In this document: positions 23,660 through 34,327 of the stretch, piece after piece | How the letters are laid out: every line of letters begins with the position of its first letter | Position numbering within the stretch: position 1 is the first letter of the stretch | Assembly: GCA_029204225.1 (NCBI GenBank) | Contig: CM055098.1 | Location: 21,181,097 to 21,245,096 of the forward strand | DNA length: 64,000 nucleotides | Direction of reading: 5' to 3' | From: Diphasiastrum complanatum | Lineage: Eukaryota > Streptophyta > Lycopodiopsida > Lycopodiales > Lycopodiaceae | Translations under genes and position numbers: made by a program | Notes under the pieces: model-generated | The model's database searches: none | What the model saw: only the letters and a program-made list of their open reading frames with translations | Told to the model about the DNA's origin: nothing

Positions 23660-25169
23660 CTAACAAGTACTCAAAGATAGTAGCTCTCCAATGCTCACCA
23701 CCCTTGCAAGATGCACACTTGAATGGACAATTTGCCTGCAATTTGATGACTCGGCCATTGTCATTGAGGACTCCCTTGGAACTCTCAAGCTTTGAGGCTG
23801 ATCGTCAAGATCTTCCTCCTTTTGATGCTCCTCCTCAATGCAAGCAAGATCACACTTTGCCAAGCTCATTCTTTCAAAAGCAACACTAGCTTCCAACTTA
23901 AACAATCTTCCATGTTTAAATCCCTTTGCAATGCAAACATCATTCTTCAAGATGAAGCAAACACCATGCTTAAAGTGGACATCCAAACCACTTTCTAAGA
24001 GTAGACCAACACTAAGCATATTCTTGGTGATTGATGGTACATAAAGGACATTTTCTAGATCCTTGCATTTTGAGGATTCTAGACACAAAGAGATGGTGCC
24101 AGCACCATCTATCCTACAATCTTCATCATTTGCAGTAAAGACAAACTTTTTAGCATCATTGAATGAGTGTAAGGTTGAGAAAAAGTCCTTCTCACAAGAC
24201 ATGTGGGAGCTAGCCCCACTGTCGATCCACCAATTGTCTCTTGAATTGCTATTGCTTGTTGGTGAGGATGTAGATGCCATCAAGAATACATCTACTTCAT
24301 CCTCCTCCTCCTACTTTGCAAGGTTTCCTTGTTTGTCCTCCTCCACTTGTGCTCTTAGCCTCTTGTAGCATTCAGATGCATAATTCCTCTTCTTTCCACA
24401 AAAGAAGCATTTCTGCTTTGACTTGTCCTTTGAGCTTGATGCATCATCCTCTTCTTTGGCCTCCTTTGGATTCTTCTTCTTTCCATTGGTCTTCTTTTTG
24501 CCCTTGAATGAGAAATTGGCTTTCTCATCACCATCCTGCAAAGACAAGGAACTTATCCTAGACTTTGCATGGAGCATCCTACACTCTTCAGCCACTAATA
24601 CACTGTGAAGTTTTTCTATAGTTGGCAAAAGTGTCTTGGATGGCAAAACTTTGGACCAAATTTGCAAAGTCATCTCCTAGACCACTAAGGACAATTTGTA
24701 CAAGCTCTCCATCATGAATCTTCTCTCCAATAAAAGCCAACTCCCTATTTAGAGACTTGATTCTGAGTAAATAATCATGTGCACTCTCCTCACTTCTCCT
24801 CATGCTTTGCAAAATTTGATTTCTAAGCATAAGAACTCTAGAAGTGTTGCTAGACTCATATATTGATTTTAAAGACTCCCAAGCCTCTTTAGCACTAGTA
24901 AAAGCCGATACTTCTCTCAACAAATCATTGCTAACATTCATCTTCGCACAATGAAGTGCAAGCCTAGATCTCTTCTTGTATCTAGCTAACTCCTGTGCAC
25001 CTAGAGGTTCATCTTCATCTTCAATCAAGAACTCATAAAGGTCTTGGAGCACCAAGAGTGACTCCAGCCTAACCTTCCAAATAGCATAATTTGTAGAATT
25101 CAACCTCTCACTAGTTTCTAGAAGGTATGCTCTAGCAGATCCCAACTTACTAGTGACTTCTACAAACAA
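23660..25169 (-). pseudogene. Copia C gag and protease, defective
   Basis: Gag (24588-25169) reads LLETSERLNSTNYAIWKV, then an RLALHCAKMNVSND block typical of copia gag; the first codon seen is not ATG, so the true start is uncertain. A frame shift near 24600-24670 leads to a knuckle reading CFFCGKKRNYASEC, in which the GH pair of CCHC has become RN, so a zinc ligand is lost. A TAG follows near 24310. Protease (WWIDSGASSHMSCEKDFF, about 24210-24235) and the GRLFKLEA segment follow. Downstream, where HLRLGH pre-integrase is expected, the frame goes into charged sequence of no known family. Confidence 0.85.
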
Positions 25170-25938
25170 GAAATAGATTTGATTGACTTGAAACTCACAA
25201 AGGTCTCACACTTGCAGTGTTTCACTCAAATTTGATTTCTAATCCAACAAATGGACTTATAATCACAGTTCTATCACTCCCTCACAAAGCTGGAATGAAG
25301 ATAAGATGAAGTGAAAACTACTTTCAAACAAATCTTGCCAAGAAATGAATTTAATTGTCTCTAGAAACTCACTAAGGTCTCTCTCTTGTAGTTTTTCACT
25401 CAAATTAGATTTCTAATAAAACAAATGGACTTATAATCTCAGTTCTAGCACTCCCTCACAAAGTTGGAATGAAGATAAGTTGATATGAAATCTACTTACA
25501 ATCAAATCTTGCCAATTTTGGCTATTTTTGGACAAAAGTATGACTTAATCTCTTTCACACTTTTTGATGTACTTTCAAGACCTGTAAAACAAGTTTAGAG
25601 GACCTGATTTCAGCCTAGATTAATTATATCTCATAACCCTAAGTCAAATCTAATCAATGGCACTCAATCTTGGTAGCTTATCCTAAGATTTCCACCAAAA
25701 ATTACATCAAAAGCTCACAAATTGAATTTCTTTGGATCAAATGAATACCACGCATTAAATGCAGGTTCAGAGGTGTCCACACATGTGGATAGTACGGATT
25801 TGGACCCCTACCAAGTTTGGGATCAAATTTCCTTACCAAAATCAAGATTCTAGCTTGCCCTCTCAATACTAGTTTCTTGCACCAAAACTTGCTAAAAATG
25901 GATTTGCATTAGATCAATGGCTTATGCTCTTGTACTTG

Positions 25939-25950
25939 GCTCTGATACCA
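25939..25950 (-). other. Primer binding site of copia C
   Basis: GCTCTGATACCA on plus, the reverse complement of TGGTATCAGAGC, directly abuts the LTR. Confidence 0.93.
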
Positions 25951-26650
25951 TGTGAAAGTACTGTACTTTAGGACCATAAATGGATCTACAAAAGATCCAC
26001 AAGAGTGATTGGATGCTTGCTTAACAATCTATCAAAAAACTAGACACAAAAAAGATGATCTAGATTGGCAATTTGACAAACAACAAGCATTAACAATCAA
26101 AAGCATTTATAAACATTGAAATCTAAACCCACACGTGTGTACTACAGGCTGTAGTTTGGCCTTCAACCCGAGAAACAAGTAGAAATTGATTTGGTTTCAT
26201 TTGGATCACAAAAACTCACTGTACATAGTGAACTAGCTTGAGATTGCCAATGAGCTCCAAAAATTTTCTATCTTCTCACTATGGAGAGAGGGAATACATA
26301 GCAAATTCGACTTCCTTCTTGAAGTTAGGTGGATTTCCAGCATGTAATAAGGAAGTTAACTCATCTCCTTGATCTAAAATGAAACCCTAGTCTATTTCCT
26401 AGAGTTATGCTTGGTAGGTAGCTAGTTGGTCAAATTTTCACTTTAAACTTAGGTGTAGGTCCTATAAAGTAGGGATGACCACCAAATAGACATGACCAAC
26501 TCTCTTGACTTGACCTAACCTACATTAGGAGTGGGTTGCCACATGGCATCTTGGCCTTACATGTGTGGAACCCAATTATACACAATATTTACAATGTTCT
26601 ACACGGTCTTTGATCAAGCTAGATTTGCCAAGTTTTGGCAATTCTTCACA
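25951..26650 (-). repeat. 5' LTR of copia C
   Basis: 700 bp, TG...CA on plus. It contains CCCACACGTGTGTAC at about 26130-26144. Confidence 0.93.
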
Positions 26651-26655
26651 GTTCT

Positions 26656-27300
26656 TTAACCTTTAATGGACTTTAGTTGTTGAGGACTACTGTCTAATAA
26701 GATTAATTATTTGTCTGCTCGTACACAAATGCATTGAACATCTCTCAAATCTGTGTTGACAACTTAATCAGCCAGAGTGTAGTACATTTGTGCTACTCTG
26801 ATAACATCTCATCTGTAGAATGCTTTTTCATTCGATTTGATAGAGGAAGATTGTTGGTCTGGAAATTATCATCACCACACTAACACTTTAAAAGTAATAC
26901 TGGTTACTTATAGAATGTCTATTTTACAACCAAAGTAACACCCGACTCCACTACATTCGAATAAGTCAGAACTGTATCAATTAATTAACTTCTAAGTGCT
27001 ATCCTCTTGGGGTTCGACATTAAATACTACACAATTCTATCATTTCTCTATTGGTATATCATGACAGAGCATCCATTACTATCTTGCCACAAGATATCCT
27101 CAACACTTGAGAACTTAGCCATGAATGAGTGATATAGTGAGCCTCCCTTAGCTTCATTTCCATCAACAAAATCAGCCAAAAATGCTAGTACAACTCCAAC
27201 ATCAAAACGATGCAAAACAATGTAATTTGCACACATTCACATGAAATTGCTCAAGCATGAAATAAAACAAGTAAAGTAAACTTGAACAAAATTTCCTTGC
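26656..27300. other. Flank with an unrecognised minus-strand ORF piece
   Basis: No gene identified. Minus-strand 27048-27236 reads HRFDVGVVLAFLADFVDG and FSSVEDILWQDSNG, protein-like but unrecognised. It lies just downstream, in sense, of the copia E deletion derivative and may be a sequence carried by that family. Confidence 0.3.
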
Positions 27301-28128
27301 TGCACCCTTGACCTTGAGTCTTCAAACACCTACAAAAATAGATCCAAAGTATGTATGCCCTTTGACTTCCCTTTGATGCTATTGACTAGCTCCAAATTGT
27401 GACCTTTCCTTTTGTATTGTTGAAGCCCTTTGAGATCAACATATTGATTTTCCACTTGAACATCAAAAATTTTGCAATCCAAGTTGAATAGTTGCTTGAG
27501 GTAAGCCTATCATTGCTCTCCAACATGACGCCTCCATTTTTAGCCATGTTGCAATGATTTGATCTTCTCTTTCAACTTGTTCCAAATGCACTTAACACTC
27601 TCTTGAAAGTCAACAAAGGAATCCAAGAAGAAATCACAAAGATATGGGACCTCTCAAATCTCTTTCTTGCACTAAAAACTAGCAAATCCAACATATAGAA
27701 TTGATGACACTTGATCAACCTACAATATCATGAACTTTTGCAATCTCTAAGATTTAAAAACATTCTTGAAAAGTCCAGCAACTTAAAAATCAAGAGATCC
27801 TATCAATTTTAGGGTTTTCACCAATCCATATTTTTGTTCACACAAATCCTACATTCAAAAGCTAAAAACTTCATATAGAATCTTAAAGAATGATATAGAC
27901 CCTTTCTTATGCATAAAAATGCCCACAAATTAACAAGTAGGGAGGGACATCGGCCTACTACAAGTATTAATTGAGCTTTGGATTACAAAGATCTCCATTC
28001 TACACTTGAAAATGCTTGATTTTGATAAGGAATCACTCTAGCACATTATAGAATTGATGGCACCTCCAAATTAGTCACTAGAATTGGCTTCTCCTCCAAA
28101 TATAGCTTGCAAGAAAGCTCTGATACCA
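27300..28128 (-). mobile_element. Copia E1, internally deleted derivative
   Basis: The minus strand reads a gag start (MLESNDRLTSSNYSTW, about 27480-27540), then passes directly to VDLKGLQQYKRKGHNLELV and SIKGK. The last two correspond to the 3' coding tail of copy E3 (52874-52990). Thus gag N-terminus and pol tail are fused and protease, integrase and RT are missing. A PBS (GCTCTGATACCA, 28117-28128) precedes a degraded LTR. Fits a non-autonomous deletion derivative. Confidence 0.7.
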
Positions 28129-28690
28129 TATAAAAAAATCAGATCTAAATAACCTAGTTATGCCCCTTGATCTTTGGCAAATTTGGAGAGCACATCTAGC
28201 TTCATTGCAAATGTAGAAATTATTCATCAACTACACATAGAAGATGAAAACTCAATAAGAACTTGTCATAAACACTTAGATATGATATTATACAGTTCTT
28301 TTCCGTAAAACAGCCATACAATATCAGTACTGACACGTGTGCTTTTTGTAAAACAACCATACAATGTCAGTACTCACACGTGTGAATCCATATACATTAG
28401 AAAAATAACATTCTACACACAAAACTTCACGATATCACCACCAAGATGCAAGAGATGGATGTAGAAACTAAAAGAGATATCTTCCATAAGAATGAATGAG
28501 AGAAGCATGAGAGAGATGGATTTCTCCCACACTTGTAGACTATTTATAACAATCTCTTTCTCTATTTGGATGTTCTTGCACCTTATGGAAGTTTCTAGAT
28601 CTTTACCAAAACCTAGATCTAAAATGACTAGATTCAATGTATCTCTACTAACCAATTAGAGTAGGTCCAAATTCATCCTAAGCCACTTGT
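28129..28690 (-). repeat. Degraded LTR of copia E1
   Basis: Begins TATAAAAAAATCAG (TG lost) next to the PBS. It shares landmarks with the LTR starting at 56157, for example TCTAGATTCAATGTA and a TTTATAACA box. It contains ACACGTGTGC near 28334 and CACACGTGTG near 28376. The far end is not defined. Confidence 0.55.
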
Positions 28691-28794
28691 ATACATGATA
28701 AAAATAGTAGGGGTTAGCTTAATCCAAGTAGCAACAAGTAGCAAATTAAACAAAGAGAAAGCAATCACAAAATGGTAAATACAATCAAAAGAGC

Positions 28795-29260
28795 AAATTC
28801 AGCTGAGTCTCCTCCTCTATTGAACATGAAAATAAGATACAAGAGGTGCCTTTTTATAGATGGGGAAGGCCCTTGCCTCTTTCTCCTATTGGCTAATTAC
28901 AATGGCAAGGATCCTAATCCTAGTCGTTTAAATTAACACAAAACGAATCTAATGGTACTAAGAAATCACAAAGGGCACTCACATGTTTCATGTGAGTTCT
29001 AATTTGCGTCCTTTTAGCTTTTTTATTAACAACTTGACTTAGGGCCTCTAATGTCATTTTAGAGTTTTTAGGCCCCAAGTCATTATTCCTAGAACTTAAC
29101 TTGTGTGCTCATTGGGCATGAATTACTCACGTAGGATGCCCAAGCCCTCATACCTACCTAGGCTAAATAGCTAGGCCTACACATGGGGTCCGCTCATTGC
29201 TGTGTGGGGCACGCCAAATGCCCAACACTGTGTCAGGAATCTCTCTCTTCTCTACTACAC
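28795..29260. repeat. Dispersed repeat, copy 1 (pairs with 48560-49018)
   Basis: Shares with the second copy, in the same order: a TTTTTATAGATGGGGAAGG-like block, GGCCTATT/GGCTAATTACAATGGCA, a palindrome (ACTCACATG, TTT, CATGTGAGT; 28977-28997), AGGCCCCAAGTC, TGCTCATTGGG and AGGATGCCCAAGCCCTCA. Identity is moderate. Could be LTRs of an unrecognised element. Confidence 0.6.
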
Positions 29261-30420
29261 TACTTCTACATGAAAACCCACTTTAGATCCAAGCCACTTT
29301 CTTCATAGCTATGCTCCATACCTCTACCTCTTTTGCCTTTCAATCTAGACTTCGTAAATGTTCTTTGAACACCTCATCGGACTATCCACATCAGCTCTGT
29401 ATCTCCAAGTCAATCATGCTCGAGCACATATCCCACAACTTTCACGTAACCTCATACACTTATACAATCATACATGTTGCTTGAAAAAGAAAACCTATGA
29501 GAGTAATGATGAGAAATGAATGATAGATCTTTTCTTTAGTTCATGTTTTGGATCTTTTTCGAGAGAGCTCCTCTCCCGTGCTCTAACCCTACCATTTGGT
29601 GACTTGCATTGTTGGATCAAATATGCCACTACTCTCTACACTATCCCTAATAACATTGGCAAAAGATTTCATTTAGATGGTCATAGATTAGTTCCTTGAT
29701 TTTAGCTTCATTCATTTTCAAGGCATGGACATATAAATAGATTATATGTATAAATATATTTACAATTTTAAGCTTTGGCATCTTGGGTCCAATGTAATTG
29801 TTGATGCAAAAATAGTGCATGGTACAAGAAAAATCCATTACCAAGAAAGGAAGCGTGCATGTTAAACTTGAAAGTAGTTATTAGTTAAGAGAGTACGGTT
29901 TTCATATCCTTAGGCACTTATTTTAGCGTTCACATTATAAGAAACTTGAACAAAAAGAATACATAGTTTTGTCTTTGAAAGACAAGGCAAAAGGGTGGTA
30001 GACCCCTTCAAGAGACTAAATTTAAATTGTATGCTACCATAAGATGATGCTCAAATTTGTTCTAAAGTATTTGTTATATCGTTATGGGTAAGAGTGAACC
30101 CTCGACATCGTCTTCACTCCAAAGTTAGAGGATAGCCGTAACATCTAAATTTACCCTGTCGGCCCTGAATGACCATTCCCCAATCCTAAATTAAGGGCAC
30201 GAAGAATAGAGAAAGGAGGTTTAAATGCACGAGCCACGTTGATATGCACTGCCCGATGAAGAAGCAAGTTGATATCGAATGCACGATGAGGGAAATCCTT
30301 GTAAAGTAGATTGTAGCAACTGACTTTCAGGCAAGAATTAACAAGCGTACTATTAAACAACAAAGATTCTTCTGGACAAACGACGGCACTTCGCAACGGC
30401 TTGAAGTCCATTTTCCATCT
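29261..30420. other. Intergenic region upstream of the aspartic protease gene
   Basis: No recognised coding or repeat structure; short open stretches only. It probably holds distal promoter sequence. Confidence 0.5.
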
Positions 30421-30421
30421 G

Positions 30422-30428
30422 TATATAT
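30422..30428 (+). promoter_or_regulatory. Putative TATA box of the aspartic protease gene
   Basis: TATATAT lies 76 bases before the ATG (30504). Spacing leaves room for a 5' UTR of about 45-55 nt. No other TATA-like element lies nearer. Confidence 0.5.
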
Positions 30429-30503
30429 GTTGATCCAATGATGATGCTCTCCTCCTCTAAAACTCATTTTCAATAGCCTGCTTGTAGATGCAATCGTATT
30501 GCC

Positions 30504-31991
30504 ATGGCTACTAGTTTCCTCTGCGAAAGAATGGGTAGAACTGCACGGATAAACCTTTTGCTATTGCTGCTGCCGGGAGTTGTCTTACTCCTTGGTGTGC
30601 TGCTAGCAGCTGAAGCTTCAGGCTGCTTGAAACCTTCTTCGTCTGGTACACAGACATGCACTGCCGCAAATGAAGAGTTGTCTGCTTCTGAGAGGTTGCT
30701 TTACGGCACCATAACACCCAAACAGAAAGGTGGCATCAGGTCAGAGTTTATACATAGGGATCAACTCTCATCCTCCAAAGCAACTTTGTATGAGAGATAC
30801 CAGCAGGCAATCCGCCGGAGCAATGCACGTGTAGAACATATTGCAAAGAAAGTCCGCGCATACTCCATTAACTCTACCGATGCTGCTTCCAGGCTCTTGT
30901 TCGATTTCACCACGCCAGTTTCATCCGATCAAGGCGAGTACCTAATGCAATTTCAGATAGGCACACCCATCACAAGCTTCCATGCTATCGCTGATACAGG
31001 AAGTGACCTGGTTTGGGTGCAATGCTTGCCATGCACATCCTGTTATCAGACCAACGATCCAATCTTCAATCCTTCTGGATCCTCCTCTTACGCTACACTC
31101 TCTTGCAGCAGCCAGACCTGCCTTGCACTGAACGGCAATCGTCAATGCAGTGGCTCACAGTGCGGATACGTCTATGGATATGGTGACGGTTCCTCCACCT
31201 CAGGAGATTTCTCTACTGAGACGATTACCTTGGCTAGCACTAGTGGCGGCAACGTGGCTCTCTCGCCTCTCGCATTTGGCTGTGGCCACAACAACGGAGG
31301 AACTTTTTCGCCCGACTCTGGCGGTCTGGTGGGTTTGGGCAGGGGACCCATATCGCTCATTTCCCAGCTGAGCTCAGTTATCACAGAGAAGTTCTCTTAC
31401 TGCCTTGTCAACTTCAATGATGCAAGCACTATCACCAGTCCCCTCCTCTTTGGCTCCGTGGCTGCTCTTTCTGGCAGCGGCATCGGAACTACTTCCATCC
31501 TAAATGGTCAAGTCCCTACGTTCTACTATGTTTCTATCACCGGCATCAGTGTTGGCGGAACAGCTCTAAGCATTCCCAGCAGTGATTTCAGTTTGAGCAG
31601 CGGTGGCTCACTTTTCGACTCAGGCACGACCCTCACCTACTTCAGAGACCATGCATACCAGATTGTCAGGTCTGCATTTGCCAGCCGCATTTCTCTCCCA
31701 ACTGTGAGCGGAGCCCCTTATGGCCTGGACCTTTGCTACGACATATCGTCCAACCCAAATTTTCAGCCACCTTCTTTCAAAATTTCATTTTCAGGAGCAA
31801 GCTTGACTCCTCCTGCTGCAAACTATGTCATTCTTGTTGCCACCAACGTCCTGTGTTTTGCCTTAGGAAGCGCAGGACCATCGGGAAATCCATCCATTAT
31901 CGGGAACATAATGCAGCAGAACTATCATGTGCTCTATGACCTCACAACCTCCAAAATTTCGTTCCAATCAGCCACCTGTGACGCCCTTTGA
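30504..31991 (+). CDS. Nepenthesin-type aspartic protease (A1 family), intronless
   Basis: A complete 495-residue frame. A signal peptide is evident (hydrophobic residues about 17-38, after R12 and R15), so entry into the secretory pathway is expected. A propeptide follows with FIHRD (82-86), typical of plant CND41/nepenthesin-like proteases. The mature enzyme has the first catalytic motif DTGSDLVWVQC (164-174), the Cys-rich nepenthesin insert (C174, C177, C180, C201, C206, C215, C220), the flap YGYGDGSSTSG (224-234), AFGCGHNNGG, the second catalytic motif FDSGTTLTYF (371-380), and a C-terminal IIGNIMQQNYHVLYD block. Length is normal for the group. The start ATGGC has strong plant context; Met10 is an alternative. 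The role would be extracellular or vacuolar proteolysis, with no specific substrate inferable. It has no lesions and is the only clearly functional cellular gene in the window; the lack of introns is common in this family. Confidence 0.93.
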   Translation: MATSFLCERMGRTARINLLLLLLPGVVLLLGVLLAAEASGCLKPSSSGTQTCTAANEELSASERLLYGTITPKQKGGIRSEFIHRDQLSSSKATLYERYQQAIRRSNARVEHIAKKVRAYSINSTDAASRLLFDFTTPVSSDQGEYLMQFQIGTPITSFHAIADTGSDLVWVQCLPCTSCYQTNDPIFNPSGSSSYATLSCSSQTCLALNGNRQCSGSQCGYVYGYGDGSSTSGDFSTETITLASTSGGNVALSPLAFGCGHNNGGTFSPDSGGLVGLGRGPISLISQLSSVITEKFSYCLVNFNDASTITSPLLFGSVAALSGSGIGTTSILNGQVPTFYYVSITGISVGGTALSIPSSDFSLSSGGSLFDSGTTLTYFRDHAYQIVRSAFASRISLPTVSGAPYGLDLCYDISSNPNFQPPSFKISFSGASLTPPAANYVILVATNVLCFALGSAGPSGNPSIIGNIMQQNYHVLYDLTTSKISFQSATCDAL

Positions 31992-32690
31992 TCAACACAA
32001 CACATACAGCTTATGTGTTAAGTTTTCTTCTCAATAAGCTTAACTACAATAACGTTATGACGATAGACAAATATGAGCTTGTACTTACGTATAAAACAAT
32101 CCGTTATGTAGTTCCAACCTATTTTGATGTGTCCTGCTCATAAGCATTGCCAATGTAGGTCAACAATGTTGACCTCGTTATGTTTTCATATGTGGACTAA
32201 TTGTAAATATAGATAAAGGAGTCAGCTTTGCAAGATAGTCCTCAATTTGTTATGCTCAGTCGGTCGATCTGTTATTGTGACGTTGCCATTGCGATGCTCG
32301 TGCGTTCTTCTAATAACAATTGATAGCATAAATGTTACACATCGTAAATGCCATGTACAAACATATTACGTGTATAATGCCACATATAAGACCAATTTGT
32401 CTACAAGCATGCTACTGTTCAAATTGGTGAATAAAGATTAACATATTCTCCATTGAAAAATGAGAGCAACAAATATCTTTTCACGGGCATGTCACACAAA
32501 AGGAGTACATATCAATACATCATCATTCAATTGATTCACAATCATCTTCAAGTATGCAAACCTTAGTCGTCATACAAGATCATTCAAATTATTGTGCACA
32601 ATACTAATTATCATCATTCATAAGCATGTTCAATACATAATTCCAGAAAAATGTATACGGTATACCACAATTCTAACCATTGAGTATTTA
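31992..32690. other. 3' flank of the aspartic protease gene
   Basis: A possible polyadenylation signal CAATAAGC occurs near 32031-32038. The rest shows no gene or repeat that I can recognise. Confidence 0.45.
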
Positions 32691-33631
32691 TCCATTAGTT
32701 GCATTAATTCCATGAAAGCCATCATCCACTTGCATAGCATCCTCTACACAAGAAGTTTCACCAAAATATGTGAGAAATGAAAAATGAGTAGCTTCCACTT
32801 GCTTACCATTCTCATCATAACTGAGCCTCAAAGGTTGTTGCCTTTGCCTTGATGTCCTCCTTGGCTTTTGATTTGAAGTAGGCTCTTCAACATCAACATC
32901 CAAAGTATCATCAATGTCATCAACGTCAAGAATGTTAGATCCAACATCCACACCACCACTTGAAAAATATTTTGGAAAGTTTTCCTCATAGAAAATGACA
33001 TCTCTTGCAATGACCACTTTCTTAGTTGAAGGAATAAAAACTTTGTATGCCTTGTTCACCTCACTATAACCAACAAATATACCTTTTCTTGAATATGGAT
33101 CCTCCTTTGTCCTAACATCAAGAGCAATGTTGATATAGCAAATGCATCCAAAAGTTTTGAAAAACTTGACACTTGGCCTTCTACCAAACAAGACTTCAAA
33201 AGGGGTTTTTTCCATCCAATACCACACTCGGACATCTATTGCATAGAAAATTAGCACACAACAAAGCTTGATCCCAAAAGGATTTAGGAAGATTTGCACC
33301 TAACCTCATGGCTTTGGCACCTTCACATAAGGCTCTATTCTTCCTCTCATCCACTCCATTTTGTTGTGGTGTCCTTGGGCTTGTGTACTCCCTTCTGATC
33401 CCATTTGCATCACAAAATCTTTGAACTTGGTAGAAATGTACTCACCACCATTGTCACTCCTCAAGCACTTGTTCTTGGTAGAGAATTGGAACTCCCTTGC
33501 AATATTGAACTTGACAAAGCATCAAACACCTCATCTTTGCTCTTTAGTAGATACACCCAACAAAATCTTCTAAGATCATCAATAAAAGTTGCAAAGATTT
33601 TAGCACCTCCATTGATAATTGTAGTAACACC

Positions 33632-34313
33632 TGTAAAAATTACAGCAAATAAGGATCCTAAAACACTTGAAATGATGAGGGAAACAATAGATTATGATTT
33701 CATAAGATTAGCACAAGTTGAACCATCAAAATCCATCAAAAATCTATGCTTGAACCTCACTAAATGGCCCAAATCCTTGAAGAAGGCTTCACACGTGTGA
33801 AAGTACGGCCTCCCACAGTCTGAGTACTGTACACCAGACCTACATTCAATCCTATAATCATTAGTAATCACAAGTACTCAAACAATTATGAACATAGAGA
33901 GCAATTGCACCGTTATGAGAGAAAAAACATGAAATTGCTTGATTGATTTTGGTGAGATATCATCACCTATATATACATGATCCATCACGGTTTTGGGCAG
34001 GTATGAGTAGCCCTAAACCTATCCCTAATTCTAATTTTGGTGGATCTTTCATCCCTACCAAGTTAGGGTTGGAATCTTGGAGATCCCTCAACAATGCAAA
34101 AATTACCAAAAATAGCTCCTATTTTTTCTCCCTTGTATCTAAGCATAATTTGGACTCATTCCAAAGGTTCTAACACTTAGGTCTACTTGAGAACATCCTT
34201 ATGAATGGAATCCTATGCTATTTGGCACGTGTGACAAGCCACATCATGACCATCTAACTATTTACAAGTCATATGACCAAAACTAGTCAAGCTAGAATTG
34301 TGAATTTTTAACA
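33632..34313 (-). repeat. 3' LTR of copia D
   Basis: 682 bp. Contains CTTCACACGTGTGAAAG at about 33788-33804. Differs from the 5' LTR at one CG/CA site (near 33911) and one CG/TG site (near 34228). Confidence 0.96.
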
Positions 34314-34327
34314 CTCCTCCTCACTAT

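Larger units (their letters stand above)
17204..26650 (-). mobile_element. Ty1-copia element C with nested copia A2; perfect GTTCT target duplication
   Basis: On the minus strand, the 5' LTR is 25951-26650 (700 bp, TGTGAAAGTACTG to ATTCTTCACA as written on plus). The PBS (reverse of TGGTATCAGAGC) is at 25939-25950. The remaining part of the 3' LTR is 17204-17768. The outer flanks 17199-17203 and 26651-26655 are both GTTCT. The body 23198-25938 holds gag, a zinc knuckle and a protease, then unrecognised coding sequence. Copia A2 is inserted in the same orientation. A deletion removed the 3' LTR of A2, any remaining pol of C and about 130 bp of C's 3' LTR, fusing A2 RNase H to the C LTR at about 17768. 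Confidence 0.9.

Noticed and set aside
33943-34173. 76-residue frame, repeated identically at 39417-39647
   Set aside because: Lies within the two LTRs of copia D; identity is due to LTR duplication and the frame crosses LTR promoter sequence.
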